A program made the position numbers and the translations under genes. Positions 37,287 to 46,692 of a stretch of 64,000 nucleotides of DNA are shown here, piece by piece. Under the pieces are notes generated by a model. That model was not told where the DNA came from. It made no database searches and saw only the letters and a program-made list of their open reading frames with translations. Numbering within the stretch: position 1 is the first letter of the stretch; every line of letters starts with the position of its first letter. This DNA comes from Myroides guanonis (lineage in GTDB: Bacteria; Bacteroidota; Bacteroidia; Flavobacteriales; Flavobacteriaceae): contig NZ_FORU01000010.1 of NCBI RefSeq assembly GCF_900114085.1, positions 58,242 through 122,241 on the forward strand, written 5' to 3'.

Positions 37287-38198
37287 TCAAACCCAATCAA
37301 CTGGTTTTCTTAAAACTTCTAGTAACTTCTCTTCTTCAGAATCAATTTCAGGATGATGATCATATACCCATTGCACGCGAGGAGGTAAACTCATTAAAAT
37401 AGACTCGATACGACCATTCGTTTTGAGTCCGAACAAAGTACCTTTATCATGAACTAAGTTAAACTCAACATATCGCCCTCTTCGAATCTCTTGCCAAGTT
37501 CTGTTCTCTTCTGTAAATGACATATCCTTTCGTCTCTCTACAATAGGGATATACGATTTTAGAAAACTATCCCCCACTTCTCTAACGAAATCACACCAAT
37601 TATCCATTGTCATTTCTGAAGTTTCTTGAAGATGATCAAAAAACAAACCACCTACGCCACGAGCTTCTTCGCGATGAGAATTCCAAAAATATTCATCACA
37701 TACTTTTTTGTATTTAGAATAAAAGTCAGGATGATGCTTATCGCAGGCCGATTTACAAACTGTATGAAAATGAATTGCATCCTCTTCAAACAGGTAATAA
37801 GGTGTTAAATCTTGTCCACCGCCAAACCACGAACCCACTTTAACCCCTTGCTTATCGTACATTTCAAAATAACGCCAATTCGCATGAACAGTAGGCACCA
37901 TCGGATTATTAGGATGAATAACTAAACTAAGTCCACAAGCAAAGAAGTCCACATCACCAACATTAAAAGCTTTTTGCATAGTATCTGGCAAAACACCGTG
38001 AACAGCAGAAATATTAACTCCTCCCTTTTCAAACACAGCACCATTTTCAATAACGCGAGTTCTTCCACCCCCACCACCTGGTCGATCCCAAATATCTTCT
38101 TTGAATGTTGCTGAACCATCAACCTTTTCTAATGCAGCAGTAATCTCTTCTTGTAACTGTTGTATGTATTTATAAAAACGCTCTTTCATACCCATCAT
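37287..38198 (-). CDS. hemF: Oxygen-dependent coproporphyrinogen III oxidase
   Basis: A 303-residue aerobic HemF converting coproporphyrinogen III to protoporphyrinogen IX. Diagnostic: WDRPGGGGGRTRVIENG, the SWFGGGQDLTPYY motif and the GRYVEFNLVHDKGTLFGL segment. The reading starts with ATG ATG GGT ATG; any of the three is possible and the first overlaps the upstream 120-residue gene by one base (TAATG), indicating translational coupling. Requirement for O2 suggests aerobic haem synthesis. Confidence 0.95.
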   Translation of the reverse strand: MMGMKERFYKYIQQLQEEITAALEKVDGSATFKEDIWDRPGGGGGRTRVIENGAVFEKGGVNISAVHGVLPDTMQKAFNVGDVDFFACGLSLVIHPNNPMVPTVHANWRYFEMYDKQGVKVGSWFGGGQDLTPYYLFEEDAIHFHTVCKSACDKHHPDFYSKYKKVCDEYFWNSHREEARGVGGLFFDHLQETSEMTMDNWCDFVREVGDSFLKSYIPIVERRKDMSFTEENRTWQEIRRGRYVEFNLVHDKGTLFGLKTNGRIESILMSLPPRVQWVYDHHPEIDSEEEKLLEVLRKPVDWV

Positions 38199-38560
38199 TA
38201 CAGTTGATTAATCTTATTCATAATTTCAAAAGAAAAAGATTTACTCTCAGACTGAATATAGAGATACATTCCTTTTGCCTTCTCTTTAAAACCTAGAAGT
38301 CCTTCATTAGAAGACCACACTAAAAGTAAATCTGCAAAACGTTCGAAATGATCCCATCCGAAATTAAATTTTCGCAGATGAGCATTTAATTTTTCAGACG
38401 AAAATTCTTTTAAATCTTTAAAAGACATACCTAATTTATGTAGATACACTTCAATATTCTGAATTCCTTCAGGATTAGGAACAAATGTTAAAGTCATCAA
38501 TTTCTCCAAAATAGAGTTGATACGTTGATCTTGTTCATTTTGCATTCCTTTACTTAACAT
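38198..38560 (-). CDS. Unknown 120-residue protein within the haem operon
   Basis: A small, mostly helical soluble protein with no signal peptide, cysteine or recognised motif. It lies between hemE (17 bp gap) and hemF (1-base overlap), so it is co-expressed with haem synthesis. I do not recognise the family. A second Met at codon 6 could be the start. Position suggests a helper of coproporphyrinogen or uroporphyrinogen steps, but nothing in the sequence shows this. Confidence 0.75.
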   Translation of the reverse strand: MLSKGMQNEQDQRINSILEKLMTLTFVPNPEGIQNIEVYLHKLGMSFKDLKEFSSEKLNAHLRKFNFGWDHFERFADLLLVWSSNEGLLGFKEKAKGMYLYIQSESKSFSFEIMNKINQL

Positions 38561-38576
38561 ACGCTATAAAATAATA

Positions 38577-39614
38577 TTAATAGGATAACGGAGCTCTATA
38601 TTCCTTCACTGCATCGATAAAAGCTTTAGCATGATCAACAGGGATATGTGGTAAAATTCCATGTCCCAGGTTAACGACATACTTGTCTTTTCCAAACTCA
38701 TCAATCATTTCATGCACCATCTTCTTAATCGTTGGAATCGGCGACATCAAACGGCTTGGGTCAAAATTACCTTGTAGTGTTTTCTCTCCTCCTGTAAATA
38801 AACGAGCATGTTTTGGACTACATGTCCAATCTACACCAATAGCAGACGCCTTAGACTGTGCCATTTCTGGTAATGCAAACCAACATCCCTTTCCAAACAC
38901 AATCACCGGAACACTATCCGCCAATGCCTCAACTATCTGATTCATGTATTGCCATGAGAACTCTTGATAATCTACAGGAGATAACATACCTCCCCAAGAA
39001 TCAAAAATCTGTACAGCATCTACTCCTGCTCTAACTTTTTCTTTTAAATACAAAATAGTAGTATCCGTTATTTTCTGCAATAAAGCATGTGAAGCTTCAG
39101 GTTGTGAAAAACACATCGCTTTGGCTAAATCAAAATTCTTAGATCCTTTTCCTTGAACTGCGTAACAAAAAATAGTCCATGGTGAACCTGCGAACCCTAT
39201 TAAAGGAACTTCATCATTCAACATTTCTTTTGTTACTTTAATAGCTTCCATTACATAGCCAAGTGTTTCCTCTATATTAGGAATACGAACTTGTTCAACA
39301 TCTTTTGCAGAACGAATAGGGTTCGGTATCCATGGACCTATATCTGGTCTCATTTCTACGTCAATTCCCATCGCTTGAGGAACCACCAAAATATCTGAAA
39401 ATAAAATCGCAGCATCTGGTTTAACTATTCTGATTGGTTGCACTGTTATCTCAGCTGCAATTTCAGGCATCCTACAACGCGTAAAAAAATCATATTTATC
39501 TCGTAGGGCACGGAATTCTGGTAAGTATCTACCCGCTTGACGCATCATCCATACTGGTGGGCGTTCAACAGTCTCTCCCTTTAAAGCTCTTAAGAACAAA
39601 TCATTTTTTATCAT
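38577..39614 (-). CDS. hemE: Uroporphyrinogen decarboxylase
   Basis: A 345-residue enzyme removing four carboxyls from uroporphyrinogen III. The N-terminal [17 protein letters not shown] is the family signature with the substrate-binding arginines; [14 protein letters not shown] supplies the catalytic Asp region, and [12 protein letters not shown] is the second signature. It follows hemD after 70 bp and precedes the 120-residue unknown by 17 bp. Confidence 0.96.
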   Translation of the reverse strand: MIKNDLFLRALKGETVERPPVWMMRQAGRYLPEFRALRDKYDFFTRCRMPEIAAEITVQPIRIVKPDAAILFSDILVVPQAMGIDVEMRPDIGPWIPNPIRSAKDVEQVRIPNIEETLGYVMEAIKVTKEMLNDEVPLIGFAGSPWTIFCYAVQGKGSKNFDLAKAMCFSQPEASHALLQKITDTTILYLKEKVRAGVDAVQIFDSWGGMLSPVDYQEFSWQYMNQIVEALADSVPVIVFGKGCWFALPEMAQSKASAIGVDWTCSPKHARLFTGGEKTLQGNFDPSRLMSPIPTIKKMVHEMIDEFGKDKYVVNLGHGILPHIPVDHAKAFIDAVKEYRAPLSY

Positions 39615-39684
39615 TTCATCTAAGTATTTAAGTTCTCAGTTAAAATATCTGAATAGCTTTAACTATCAATATAGTATCCTGAAA

Positions 39685-40347
39685 TTATTTATAATAGGTT
39701 ACACAAGCTTGTAACGTTTTTTCTATGGTTGGTTGTTTTGCTAATATTATTTTATTAGTATTGTTCTTTAAAGCTTCCGCAGTAGTATCACCTATACAAA
39801 AACAAACCTCATCAGTAATCTTATTTTCTTTCAAATAACTATCTACTCCAGATGGACTATAAAAGCAAATACCATGAGGTTTTTGAGATAGTGCAATCGG
39901 AGTTAAGTCGGTTTGATATACTTGAAACTCATTGAATTTCACATTCACACCATTAAATGCGTTCGGCAAAACTTCGCTTCTTAGATTACCATTAAAAAAC
40001 GATATACTATTTGTAGAAAAAGACTTTATTAGAATAGGAGCTAATTCCTTAGCATAATCTGCCCAAGCAACTACTTTCCATCCACTTTTTTCAAGAAGCT
40101 CTTTAGTTTTTACTCCAACACAAAAACTCAACTTTGATTTTAAAACAGCTATATCCTTATGTTTTAAAACACTTCGAACAGCATTCTGACTAGTAAACAA
40201 AAGAAATTCATTAAGTTCAGATATCTGAAAGTCTATTGGTGAAACAGATATAAAATCACATTCAACCAATGAGATGTTTACACCTTCTAGTATAGCTCGA
40301 TGCTCTTCATTCAAAACTCTTGTAGAAACAACTATAGGTGTATCCAT
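39685..40347 (-). CDS. hemD: Uroporphyrinogen-III synthase
   Basis: A 220-residue two-lobed enzyme that cyclises hydroxymethylbilane with inversion of ring D. HemD is poorly conserved; support is the LLFTSQNAVRSVLKH and ICFYSPSGVDSYLKE motifs (the S-x-N-A and SPSG elements), length, and position 4 bp after hemC. No fusion to a methyltransferase. Confidence 0.92.
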   Translation of the reverse strand: MDTPIVVSTRVLNEEHRAILEGVNISLVECDFISVSPIDFQISELNEFLLFTSQNAVRSVLKHKDIAVLKSKLSFCVGVKTKELLEKSGWKVVAWADYAKELAPILIKSFSTNSISFFNGNLRSEVLPNAFNGVNVKFNEFQVYQTDLTPIALSQKPHGICFYSPSGVDSYLKENKITDEVCFCIGDTTAEALKNNTNKIILAKQPTIEKTLQACVTYYK

Positions 40348-40351
40348 AATT

Positions 40352-41275
40352 TTATTTCAATTGGCTTCTTAGCCGCTGCATTAAATCAGCTCCTCCATTA
40401 TCCAATATTTCTTTTGCTGCAAAAAAACCGAGTTTTTTCCATTCTTCAATAGACACTGTCTTATCATAATCATACTTTTCAGTACCATCTAAAGACAACA
40501 ATACTCCTTGTAATCGAATAGTATCTTCCTTTTCATTATAACTAGCATAAGCTCCAATAGGTGCAGAACAGCCTCCTTCTAAAGTTCTCAAAAACTGACG
40601 CTCAATATGAGTGGTCATCTCGGCTTCGAAATCATTCAGCGATCTCAGTGTCTGTAAAGTAAACTCATCATCAGCCAAAGCAACGACAACCATTGCTCCT
40701 TGAGCTGGTGCAGGAATCATCCAATCCAAATCGATACTATTAGCTGGCTTCTTTCCTATTCTATCCAATCCAGCAGATGCAAAAACAGCCGCATTCCAAT
40801 CATTATCTTGAAGTTTTTGCATTCTAGTATTCACATTCCCTCTCAAATCAACTAGGTTATGTTTTGGATATCTATGCAGCCATTGCGCTTTTCTTCTTAA
40901 ACTCCCTGTAGCTACAGTAGCCTCTTGTTCTTCCAAAAAAGACAAATTACCCTTATGCAACAATATATCAATAGCACTCGATCTTTTCAAAACAGCAGCT
41001 TGTACTATTCCTTGAGGTAAAGCAGTTGGAACGTCTTTCATAGAGTGAACAGCTATATCAACCTTCCCCTGTAACATAGCTACATCAAGGGTCTTGGTAA
41101 ATATTCCTGTAATACCCATTTCATATAAAGGTTTATCTAAAACCAAATCTCCTTCTGATTTTACAGCTATTATTTCTGTCTTTACCCCTAGCCCATTCAA
41201 TGCGCTTGCAACTGTATTGGCTTGCCAAAGTGCTAATTCACTATCGCGGGTACCTATTCTTATAACCTTACTCAT
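40352..41275 (-). CDS. hemC: Hydroxymethylbilane synthase (porphobilinogen deaminase)
   Basis: A 307-residue enzyme assembling the linear tetrapyrrole. The N-terminal RIGTRDSELALWQAN and the central DLRGNVNTR are signatures; the dipyrromethane cofactor is attached to Cys236 in EGGCSAPIGA. It overlaps the hemA stop by eight bases and runs 4 bp into hemD, consistent with one mRNA. Confidence 0.96.
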   Translation of the reverse strand: MSKVIRIGTRDSELALWQANTVASALNGLGVKTEIIAVKSEGDLVLDKPLYEMGITGIFTKTLDVAMLQGKVDIAVHSMKDVPTALPQGIVQAAVLKRSSAIDILLHKGNLSFLEEQEATVATGSLRRKAQWLHRYPKHNLVDLRGNVNTRMQKLQDNDWNAAVFASAGLDRIGKKPANSIDLDWMIPAPAQGAMVVVALADDEFTLQTLRSLNDFEAEMTTHIERQFLRTLEGGCSAPIGAYASYNEKEDTIRLQGVLLSLDGTEKYDYDKTVSIEEWKKLGFFAAKEILDNGGADLMQRLRSQLK

Positions 41276-42533
41276 GACTTATCGTTTCTATTTGGAAAAC
41301 TTTTTCAATCCACTCAATACTTGAATCAACAACAGTATCTTCATGTCTTAAATGGTTAGCAAATTGCGTAGTAATTTTCTGGATAATACGCATACTGATC
41401 AATTCCGCTTGTTGCTCGTCGAAGTTTTCTATTTTTTTTCTTTGGTAATTTAATTCATTTTCTTTTATCAACTCTAACTTTGATTTCAACGCATGAATTG
41501 TAGGCGCAAACTTTCTCATTTTTGTCCATTCAATGAACTCCGATTTCACTTCATCAATGATAGTTTCTGCTTGTGGAATAAATTGTTTTCTGCGATCTAG
41601 TGTCTTATCTGTCATTTGTGATAAATAATCCAAATGAATTAACTGAATACCATTACATTCTTCTACATTCAAGTCAACATTTCTAGGTATAGATAAATCT
41701 AGAATCAATAAAGGTTTATCATTTTTCAGAATAGACTTAGAAATAGTTGGTAAAGAAGCCCCTGTTGCCACAATTAAAACATCCGCTTTTCCAACCTCCT
41801 CTTCTAAATCTTCAAAATCCTTGACAATCAAATTAAACTTACCGGCTACTTCAACAGCCTTATCTCTAGTTCTATTTATTAAAGTAATATGATCATTTTT
41901 AGTGTGCTTAACTAAGTTTTCACAAGTATTTCTACCTATTTTCCCCGTTCCAAACAACACTATGTTTTTAGAAAAAACATCTTGAACATGCTCCATTATA
42001 TACTGTACAGATGCAAAAGAAACCGAAGTAGCACCTGAACTTATTTCCGTTTCATTCTTAATACGTTTACTCGCCTGAATAACTGCATTAATTAAACGTT
42101 CAAAGTAATTTGTTGTTAACCCTAGTGCTTTTGACTGTATAAATCCGCTCTTAATCTGACCTATAATCTCAAAATCACCAAGTATTTGACTATCAAGTCC
42201 AGTTCCAACGCGGAAAAGATGATGAATAGCATCGTTGTTTTTATGAACATAAGCTACTTTCTGAAAATCATCTACAGTACCATTACTGTGGTCACACAAC
42301 AACTTTATCAATTCAAATGGATGTTGAGCAAATCCATATAATTCAGTTCTATTACAAGTTGAAATAATAATTAAGCTAGGTATACCTTCTTCTTTGGCTT
42401 GCTTTAATAGGCCCTCTTTGGAAAACTCTCCAAGGCTAAACTTCCCTCTAATCTCTGCATCTGCCTTCTGATAATTTAGTCCGACTACGTAAAAAGTACT
42501 CGTTTTCACCTTATTCAAATTTTCCATATTCAT
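41268..42533 (-). CDS. hemA: Glutamyl-tRNA reductase
   Basis: A 421-residue NADPH enzyme that reduces glutamyl-tRNA to glutamate-1-semialdehyde, the first committed haem step in the C5 pathway. The nucleophile is Cys60 in ISTCNRTELYG; the NADPH domain starts LFGTGKIGRNTCENL. Two possible starts (Met1, Met3). First gene of the minus-strand haem run and the target of a consensus-like promoter at 42555-42586. hemL, needed for the next step, is not in this window. Confidence 0.96.
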   Translation of the reverse strand: MNMENLNKVKTSTFYVVGLNYQKADAEIRGKFSLGEFSKEGLLKQAKEEGIPSLIIISTCNRTELYGFAQHPFELIKLLCDHSNGTVDDFQKVAYVHKNNDAIHHLFRVGTGLDSQILGDFEIIGQIKSGFIQSKALGLTTNYFERLINAVIQASKRIKNETEISSGATSVSFASVQYIMEHVQDVFSKNIVLFGTGKIGRNTCENLVKHTKNDHITLINRTRDKAVEVAGKFNLIVKDFEDLEEEVGKADVLIVATGASLPTISKSILKNDKPLLILDLSIPRNVDLNVEECNGIQLIHLDYLSQMTDKTLDRRKQFIPQAETIIDEVKSEFIEWTKMRKFAPTIHALKSKLELIKENELNYQRKKIENFDEQQAELISMRIIQKITTQFANHLRHEDTVVDSSIEWIEKVFQIETISHE

Positions 42534-42554
42534 GCACTATTTCTAAAAAGTACA

Positions 42555-42586
42555 CAAATGTATTATTTAAGTATCTATAAAAACAA
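42555..42586 (-). promoter_or_regulatory. Promoter of hemA operon
   Basis: On the minus strand TTG (42584-42586), 21 bp, then TACATTTG (42555-42562), which matches TTG-N17-23-TAnnTTTG of Bacteroidota. It lies 22 bp before the hemA ATG. Confidence 0.6.
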
Positions 42587-42634
42587 CGCTACAAGGACTA
42601 TTTGTAACGCTACAAGAATATACGGTTAAAAGGT

Positions 42635-42663
42635 TTGGTTTTCAATTAAAAAAAGTAATTTTG
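42635..42663 (+). promoter_or_regulatory. Promoter of the AraC-family regulator
   Basis: TTG (42635-42637, within TTTGG), 18 bp, then TAATTTTG (42656-42663), a match to the Bacteroidota consensus. It is divergent from the hemA promoter, with 48 bp between the two -33 elements, leaving space for a shared operator. Confidence 0.6.
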
Positions 42664-42756
42664 CAGTCATACTAAGGCTTTAAAGCATCCTTATATAGAC
42701 TTATTCTAAATAACATATGTTTAAAAAGTATCATATCAAAAATAAAAAACAACGCT

Positions 42757-43629
42757 ATGGGTACTCACGAAGAAATTAAAATAACGGAAGGTTTTACCCT
42801 TCATAGATTTGAAACAAAAACAGGAGACAATTTCCGTTTTGAACAAAATATGGAGCTAGGAATTATTCAATTTTATTTCGCATTACGTGGTAACGCCAAT
42901 TTTAGCTTCAATCAAGGCAACTACATCTTACCTCTTACTGAAGATAAAGCCATGATACTTTACAACCCAGAAAAAAAACTTCCTGTTCTTTTAGATATTG
43001 AGGATAACTCTTGGGTAGTTTCTATCTTTATTTCAATCACTAAATTTCACGGTTTGTTTTCATCCGAAGCTGAATTTATCGGTTTTTTAAATGAAGAAAA
43101 TAAAAATAAGAAATACTATGCAGAAGAAGCTATATCACCCTCAATGGCAATCGTGTTAAATCAAATTTTCAACAACACTATAAATCCCTCACTCAAAAAT
43201 CTGTATTTAAAAGGAAAGACTTTTGAACTACTAAGTTTATTTTTTAATAGAAATGAGGATCAAAATGCAGAAAACTGTCCATTCTTATCTGATGAAGACG
43301 ACGTAATTAAAATTAAAAACGCCAAAGACATTATTATATTACGAATGGCTGAACCACCAACATTACAAGATTTAGCAGATGAAGTTGGCGTAAATATAAA
43401 AAAGCTTAAACTAGGTTTCAAGCAGGTTTATGGAGATACCGTTTATGGTTTTTTATTTGACTACAAAATGGAATATGCTAGAAAATTATTAGACCAAGGC
43501 AACTACAACGTAACAGAAGTTGGCTTAAAAATAGGTTATAGTTCCGCCAGTCATTTTATAGCAGCTTTTAAGAAAAAGTACGGTACTACACCTAAAAAAT
43601 ATCTGATGTCTATAACTCCAAATCTTTAA
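42757..43629 (+). CDS. AraC-family transcriptional regulator, haem-locus
   Basis: A 290-residue regulator with an N-terminal cupin-like sensory domain (about 1-150) and a C-terminal double helix-turn-helix (about 190-285; TLQDLADEVGVNIKKLKLGF and VTEVGLKIGYSSASHFIAAF, PKKYL end). Between them is a Cys-Pro dipeptide (Cys173 in ENCPFLSDEDD), a motif known from haem-regulated proteins. Divergent to hemA and 15 bp upstream of hemH, so it probably controls haem genes. Haem sensing is my inference. Confidence 0.88.
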   Translation: MGTHEEIKITEGFTLHRFETKTGDNFRFEQNMELGIIQFYFALRGNANFSFNQGNYILPLTEDKAMILYNPEKKLPVLLDIEDNSWVVSIFISITKFHGLFSSEAEFIGFLNEENKNKKYYAEEAISPSMAIVLNQIFNNTINPSLKNLYLKGKTFELLSLFFNRNEDQNAENCPFLSDEDDVIKIKNAKDIIILRMAEPPTLQDLADEVGVNIKKLKLGFKQVYGDTVYGFLFDYKMEYARKLLDQGNYNVTEVGLKIGYSSASHFIAAFKKKYGTTPKKYLMSITPNL

Positions 43630-43644
43630 ACAAACACTTAAAAC

Positions 43645-44664
43645 ATGAAAGGGATATTATTAGTAAACTTAGGATCGCCACAAAGTCCAACCGCGAAAGA
43701 TGTCAAACCATATCTAGACGAATTCTTAATGGATGAACGTGTTATAGATATGCCTTATCTCTTGCGTGCGTTTGTAGTAAAAGGGATTATTTTGAACACA
43801 AGACCAAAAAAATCAGCCGCTGCCTATCAAAAAATATGGTGGGAAGAAGGCTCTCCATTAATAGTACTATCCCAAAGGTTACAAAGCAAAGTACAATCCT
43901 TGACAGACCTACCAATCTCATTGGCTATGCGCTACGGAGAACCGTCTATCAAAACAGGACTAGAAGAACTTAAAAACAAAGGAGTAACCGACGTTTTGAT
44001 GATTCCCCTATATCCACAGTTCGCTATGGCAACTACGGAAACGATTAATGTTTTAGCTGAGCAATTACGCATCAAGCATTTTTCAAATATGAAAATTACC
44101 AGCTTACCAGCTTTCTATAACAAACCGGAATATATTGATGCTTTAGCTCAATCTATTAAAAATCATCTAAAGGGTTTTGAATACGACCATATTGTGTTCT
44201 CTTATCATGGAGTACCGGAACGTCATATTAAAAAGTCAGATATAACAAAACAACATTGCAAAATTGACCAATCTTGTTGCAATACCCTCTCTAAAGCATA
44301 TGAGTTTTGCTACCGTCACCAGTGCTTAGAGACCACTAAACAAGTTGTGGCTACATTACAAATCCCCGAAGAAAAATACACTAACTCATTTCAATCTAGA
44401 TTAGGTTTAGACAAATGGTTACAACCTCCAACAGATATTACTATTAATAATCTAGCGGAAAATGGCACTAAAAAAATAGCAGTAATCACCCCTGCCTTTG
44501 TAGCTGATTGTTTAGAAACCCTAGAAGAAATAGGCATGGAAGCAGCAGATGAATTTTTAAAACACGGTGGAACGGAATTCAAAACCATACCTTGTTTAAA
44601 TGACGACGACCAATGGGCAGCTGCTTTAGCAACATGGATTAAAGAATGGCAAAACAAAGCGTAA
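43645..44664 (+). CDS. hemH: Ferrochelatase
   Basis: A 339-residue chelatase inserting iron at the end of the pathway. The family start GILLVNLGSPQSPT, the catalytic histidine motif FSYHGVPERHI, and a downstream acidic stretch LETLEEIG are all present. Three cysteines (HCKIDQSCCNT) lie where some bacterial ferrochelatases have cluster-type cysteines; whether a 2Fe-2S is bound is open. The gene follows the AraC regulator by 15 bp and leads hemJ by 4 bp. Confidence 0.95.
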   Translation: MKGILLVNLGSPQSPTAKDVKPYLDEFLMDERVIDMPYLLRAFVVKGIILNTRPKKSAAAYQKIWWEEGSPLIVLSQRLQSKVQSLTDLPISLAMRYGEPSIKTGLEELKNKGVTDVLMIPLYPQFAMATTETINVLAEQLRIKHFSNMKITSLPAFYNKPEYIDALAQSIKNHLKGFEYDHIVFSYHGVPERHIKKSDITKQHCKIDQSCCNTLSKAYEFCYRHQCLETTKQVVATLQIPEEKYTNSFQSRLGLDKWLQPPTDITINNLAENGTKKIAVITPAFVADCLETLEEIGMEAADEFLKHGGTEFKTIPCLNDDDQWAAALATWIKEWQNKA

Positions 44665-44668
44665 AACT

Positions 44669-45214
44669 ATGGCTTACCTATATCTAAAAGCATTACACAT
44701 CATTTTTATCGTCTGCTGGTTTGCAGGTCTTTTCTATATCGTACGTCTTTTTGTGTATTATGCAGAAGCACAAACACAACATGAACCAAAGAAAGAAATA
44801 CTTTCAGAACAACTCCGTCTCATGACAGAGAGATTATGGTATATAATAACATGGCCGGCTGCGATTCTAGCTACTGCTTTTGGAATAGGGCTACTCATCG
44901 TTATGCCTCATTTTCTATCCCAACCGTGGATGCATGTAAAACTCCTCTTCGTCTTATTACTTTTTATATATCACATAAAATGTCAACAATTCGTTTCTCA
45001 AATCAGCAAAAACAAACTTGAGAAAACATCGAATTTCTTTAGACTTTGGAATGAAGGTGCTACAGTAATTTTATTTGCAGTAGTTTTTTTAGTAATTTTA
45101 AAAAATGCAATTAATTGGATATTTGGAGTTATTGGAATTCTATGCTTTATCTTTCTATTAATGCTTGGATATAAGTTATATAAAAAATTAAGAGAGCGAA
45201 AAATCAACCAATGA
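44669..45214 (+). CDS. hemJ: HemJ-type protoporphyrinogen IX oxidase (CopD-like)
   Basis: A 181-residue membrane protein with four to five segments. The start KALHIIFIVCWFAGLFYIVR is the HemJ signature, including the conserved His (residue 10) proposed to bind haem; the WMHVKLLFVLLL region holds another conserved His and Lys. It oxidises protoporphyrinogen IX to protoporphyrin IX, the substrate of HemH encoded just upstream. The stop overlaps the next start (ATGA). Confidence 0.88.
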   Translation: MAYLYLKALHIIFIVCWFAGLFYIVRLFVYYAEAQTQHEPKKEILSEQLRLMTERLWYIITWPAAILATAFGIGLLIVMPHFLSQPWMHVKLLFVLLLFIYHIKCQQFVSQISKNKLEKTSNFFRLWNEGATVILFAVVFLVILKNAINWIFGVIGILCFIFLLMLGYKLYKKLRERKINQ

Positions 45215-46683
45215 AAGAAGAATTTATATTAAAGAATTTCTCTTTGCGAAATAGAATTTTTTTATCCCTAATCTTTCTAACACTAATCTCTTCCGTATTG
45301 ATAGCAGCTGTATCTGTTTATCAATTTAAAAAAGAAGCCAGAGGATATCATCAAGATCGATTAGAGCGAAAAGAAAATGCTATAAACGAACACATAAACT
45401 TTATTTTAAGTACAACAACTTATCCACTTACAACCGAAAATCTACCACTGATATTCAAAAGTAAAATACATGAGTTAGCAACTATTCATAGCACTGAAAT
45501 CAACATCAATGACCTAAACGGTAATTTGCTAATTTCTTCTAAAGGTCGTTTTTCTATAGACGAGCAACAGACTCCCATATCCCCGACTATCATAAAGATT
45601 CTACAATCCTCTCAAAACAAAAGGTTCGTTGATTTAAAAATAGTTGATGACAAACGCTATCGAACAGCCTATTCTTATCTGAAAGACAGCCGTTTTAAAC
45701 CACTGGGAATCTTAAAAATCCCCTATTTAGAAGAAACAGAATTCTATGAAAACGAAATACAAAACTTCTTAATCAAATTCGGACAAGTATATATTTTTAT
45801 GCTATTAATGTCTATCACAATTGCGTATTTCTTATCCAACTATATCACCAAAAGCTTAAAGTCAATTAGTATTAAAATGACTAGTACGCAACTTGACCAC
45901 AAAAACGAAAAAATAGGAGCAACTTCATCCAGCAAGGAAATCAACTCACTCATACAAGCTTATAATGAAATGGTTGACAAACTTGAAGTAAGTGCCGATA
46001 AACTAGCTCAGAGTGAAAGAGAACAGGCTTGGAGAGAAATGGCTAAACAAGTAGCTCATGAAATCAAGAATCCGCTAACCCCTATGCGATTAACTGTTCA
46101 AAGTTTCCAAAGAAGATTCGACCCCAACGACCCCAATATTCGTCAAAAAATAAACGACTATTCCGATACACTAATACAACAAATAGACACTATGAGTTCT
46201 GTTGCAACAGCTTTTTCGAACTTTGCTTCCATGCCGGCTCAACAAAGTGAAATGCTGAATATTGTAAAAATTGTACAACTTGGATTAGAAATTTTCAATG
46301 AAGATTATATTCATTTTGAATATAGTGACGAAGAAATCATCTCAAAGATGGATAGAACACAATTAATCAGAATAATTACAAATTTGGTTAAAAACGCTAT
46401 TCAAGCAATTCCAGAAGAAAAAGCAGATCCAAAAATCATTGTATCTATACACAAAAAAGATAACTGGGCCCAGATTCAAGTAAAAGATAACGGAATAGGA
46501 ATTAGTATTGAAAATAAAAATCGTATTTTCGAACCTAAATTCACCACCAAAACAAGCGGAATGGGATTAGGGTTGGGAATTATTAAAAATATAGTAGAAA
46601 ATTATGGTGGTACGATTAGCTTTGAATCTAACAAAGATGAAGGAACAACCTTCTATGTCAATCTACCCATTATTAACACCTAG
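45211..46683 (+). CDS. Membrane sensor histidine kinase with HAMP-like linker
   Basis: A 490-residue kinase. Membrane segments lie at about 15-36 and 190-209 with a 150-residue periplasmic sensor between; a HAMP-like linker (KSLKSISIKM) follows. His283 is in VAHEIKNPLTPMRL, the NtrY-like H box, and the ATPase motifs are NLVKNAIQAI, DNGIGI and GMGLGLGI. No response regulator is adjacent. The 4-base overlap with hemJ puts its expression under haem-gene control, which suggests redox or haem-related sensing, though the sensor domain gives no clue. Confidence 0.9.
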   Translation: MKEEFILKNFSLRNRIFLSLIFLTLISSVLIAAVSVYQFKKEARGYHQDRLERKENAINEHINFILSTTTYPLTTENLPLIFKSKIHELATIHSTEININDLNGNLLISSKGRFSIDEQQTPISPTIIKILQSSQNKRFVDLKIVDDKRYRTAYSYLKDSRFKPLGILKIPYLEETEFYENEIQNFLIKFGQVYIFMLLMSITIAYFLSNYITKSLKSISIKMTSTQLDHKNEKIGATSSSKEINSLIQAYNEMVDKLEVSADKLAQSEREQAWREMAKQVAHEIKNPLTPMRLTVQSFQRRFDPNDPNIRQKINDYSDTLIQQIDTMSSVATAFSNFASMPAQQSEMLNIVKIVQLGLEIFNEDYIHFEYSDEEIISKMDRTQLIRIITNLVKNAIQAIPEEKADPKIIVSIHKKDNWAQIQVKDNGIGISIENKNRIFEPKFTTKTSGMGLGLGIIKNIVENYGGTISFESNKDEGTTFYVNLPIINT

Positions 46684-46692
46684 AATAATATT

